This document shows positions 63,072 through 64,000 of a stretch of 64,000 bases of DNA, piece by piece. The notes beneath the pieces were generated by a model. It saw nothing but the letters and a program-made list of their open reading frames with translations, did no database searches and was not told where the DNA came from. Source of the DNA: Hymenobacter nivis (GTDB lineage: Bacteria; Bacteroidota; Bacteroidia; Cytophagales; Hymenobacteraceae); NCBI RefSeq assembly GCF_003149515.1, contig NZ_CP029145.1, positions 1,922,001 to 1,986,000 of the forward strand, read 5' to 3'. A program made the position numbers and the translations under genes. Every line of letters begins with the position of its first letter. Within the stretch, counting starts at the first letter, position 1.

Positions 63072-64000
63072 TCAGTCCTCCACCGGCGGGTCGCTCACCA
63101 AGCGCTGCTGGAAATTGAGCAGGAACAGCCGCTCCGAGGCCCGCGTGATGGCTGTGTACAGCCAGCGCGCAAACTCGCCGGCCAGCGGCTCGTCGGGCTT
63201 CAGGAAGCCGTGGTCCACAAACACGGCCTGCCACTGGCCGCCCTGGGCCTTATGGCAGGTGAGGGCGTAGGCAAACTTAATTTGCAAAGCGTTGAGGTAC
63301 GGGTCCTTGCGCATTTCCTTGTAGCGCTCGGCCTTGGTTTTGAGGTGGGCGTAGTCGGCGGCCACGGCTTGGTAGAGCTCGTTGTTGCGGTCGGCGGGCA
63401 GGGCGGGGCTCTCGGTGTGCAGCGTGTCGAGGAGCAGCTTCACTTCCAATTCGGGCTCGTCGGGGTAGTCCACCAGCCGCACCCGGGCCTGGGCAAAGTG
63501 GAAGCCGTACACCTCCTCGCGGCGAATTATCTTGCTGATTTGCAGGAAGTCGCCATTGGCTAGAAACCCGATTTCCGAGTCCTTGTCGAGCCAGTAGTAG
63601 TTGTTGCGCACCACCATCAGGTAGTCGCCGCCCTCAATCTCCTCCTCGGCATCAAACAGGGCCCGGCGGATGAGCTGGTTGTACTGGTTGGCGTTGCGAT
63701 TCGAGCGGCAAATAATGGTCGTGTTCTCGTGCCCGAACTCGCGGTAGGCCCAGCGCAGGCCGTCCTCCAGCTTGTCGCCGCCCATCTTGAACATGTCGCG
63801 GAAGCCCAGGGTGTGCAGCTGAATGTTGGGCACCGGCTGCCGCAGCTCCTCGCGTAACTCCGTGGCGTTCACTAGGATGCCCGAGTTCAGGGCCTGGCGC
63901 ATCACCTGGCGCAGCTCCACGGTGGCCACCTGGGCCCGGAAGCGGTGGGCCAGGCCCTCAGGGTCGAGGGCGGGGCTCAGGAGCTGGCCCACCGGCGGCA
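63072..64000 (-). CDS. RecD-like/UvrD-C2 ATP-dependent DNA helicase, 3' part
   Basis: The gene runs off the window end, so only the C-terminal 309 or so residues are visible. They show helicase superfamily 1 features: HENTTIICRSNRNANQYNQL, IKFAYALTCHKAQGGQWQAV (motif V-type) and FARWLYTAITRASERLFLLN (motif VI). This matches RecD2-like or exonuclease V-type helicases (AAA_30 plus UvrD_C_2). The N-terminal ATPase motifs would lie beyond 64000. Confidence 0.85.
   Translation of the reverse strand, partial: PPVGQLLSPALDPEGLAHRFRAQVATVELRQVMRQALNSGILVNATELREELRQPVPNIQLHTLGFRDMFKMGGDKLEDGLRWAYREFGHENTTIICRSNRNANQYNQLIRRALFDAEEEIEGGDYLMVVRNNYYWLDKDSEIGFLANGDFLQISKIIRREEVYGFHFAQARVRLVDYPDEPELEVKLLLDTLHTESPALPADRNNELYQAVAADYAHLKTKAERYKEMRKDPYLNALQIKFAYALTCHKAQGGQWQAVFVDHGFLKPDEPLAGEFARWLYTAITRASERLFLLNFQQRLVSDPPVED

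Overview
The window looks like a chromosomal segment of a high-GC Bacteroidetes bacterium, most likely Hymenobacter or a close relative. This rests on GC-rich coding with Bacteroidetes protein families (DUF4159, PorT-like barrel, DUF4296, head-GIN DUF2807, DUF922), promoters of the Bacteroidetes TAnnTTTG type, almost no Shine-Dalgarno sites, and a strong preference for the hexamer GGGCCC. No rRNA, tRNA, CRISPR array, phage or plasmid genes were recognised.

Layout. 0-5.6 kb: a secreted aspartyl protease with a PDZ domain, an intact IS630-family element beside a MITE-like repeat, menC (menaquinone synthesis), a decayed IS4/IS701-type element and a KGG stress protein. 5.8-8.4 kb: egtB and egtD (ergothioneine). 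9-17.6 kb: five TldD/TldE-family genes, three TldD-like with twin-arginine signals and two TldE-like, with a broken four-helix-bundle gene among them. 17.6-27.3 kb: a PorT-like barrel, then a MoxR ATPase/DUF58/BatA-like membrane operon headed by a DUF4159 gene. 27.4-30.4 kb: a disrupted esterase-like pseudogene, a head-GIN protein and an NTF2-like protein. 30.6-48.3 kb: a dispersed phenylacetate catabolism (paa) region: paaK, a TetR regulator, paaE, unrelated transport and hydrolase genes, then paaABCD, paaH, paaI, paaJ and paaZ. paaF and paaG are not in the window. 48.8-64 kb: a five-PAS hybrid histidine kinase, a MATE transporter, small secreted proteins, a second partial DUF58/BatD/BatA set split by CPBP and MOSC genes, a YggS-like PLP protein, DUF423, DUF1573, a secreted hypothetical protein and the 3' part of a RecD-like helicase.

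How it works together. The paa genes form one pathway: PaaK makes phenylacetyl-CoA, PaaABCDE epoxidises it, PaaZ opens the ring and supplies the aldehyde dehydrogenase, and PaaH/PaaJ carry out beta-oxidation. A palindromic operator-like site (AC[G/T]AAC-N4-GTTAG) occurs upstream of both paaK and paaA and is a candidate target of the TetR regulator.

The most unusual feature is the intergenic DNA. Nearly every gap holds a long palindrome (about 13-43 bp arms) from a few recurring families, and other sequences repeatedly lie inside the palindrome loops: another palindrome, an IS remnant, a four-helix-bundle gene. Several genes also have start codons only 4-5 nt after a TAnnTTTG-like -7 element, which suggests leaderless mRNAs.
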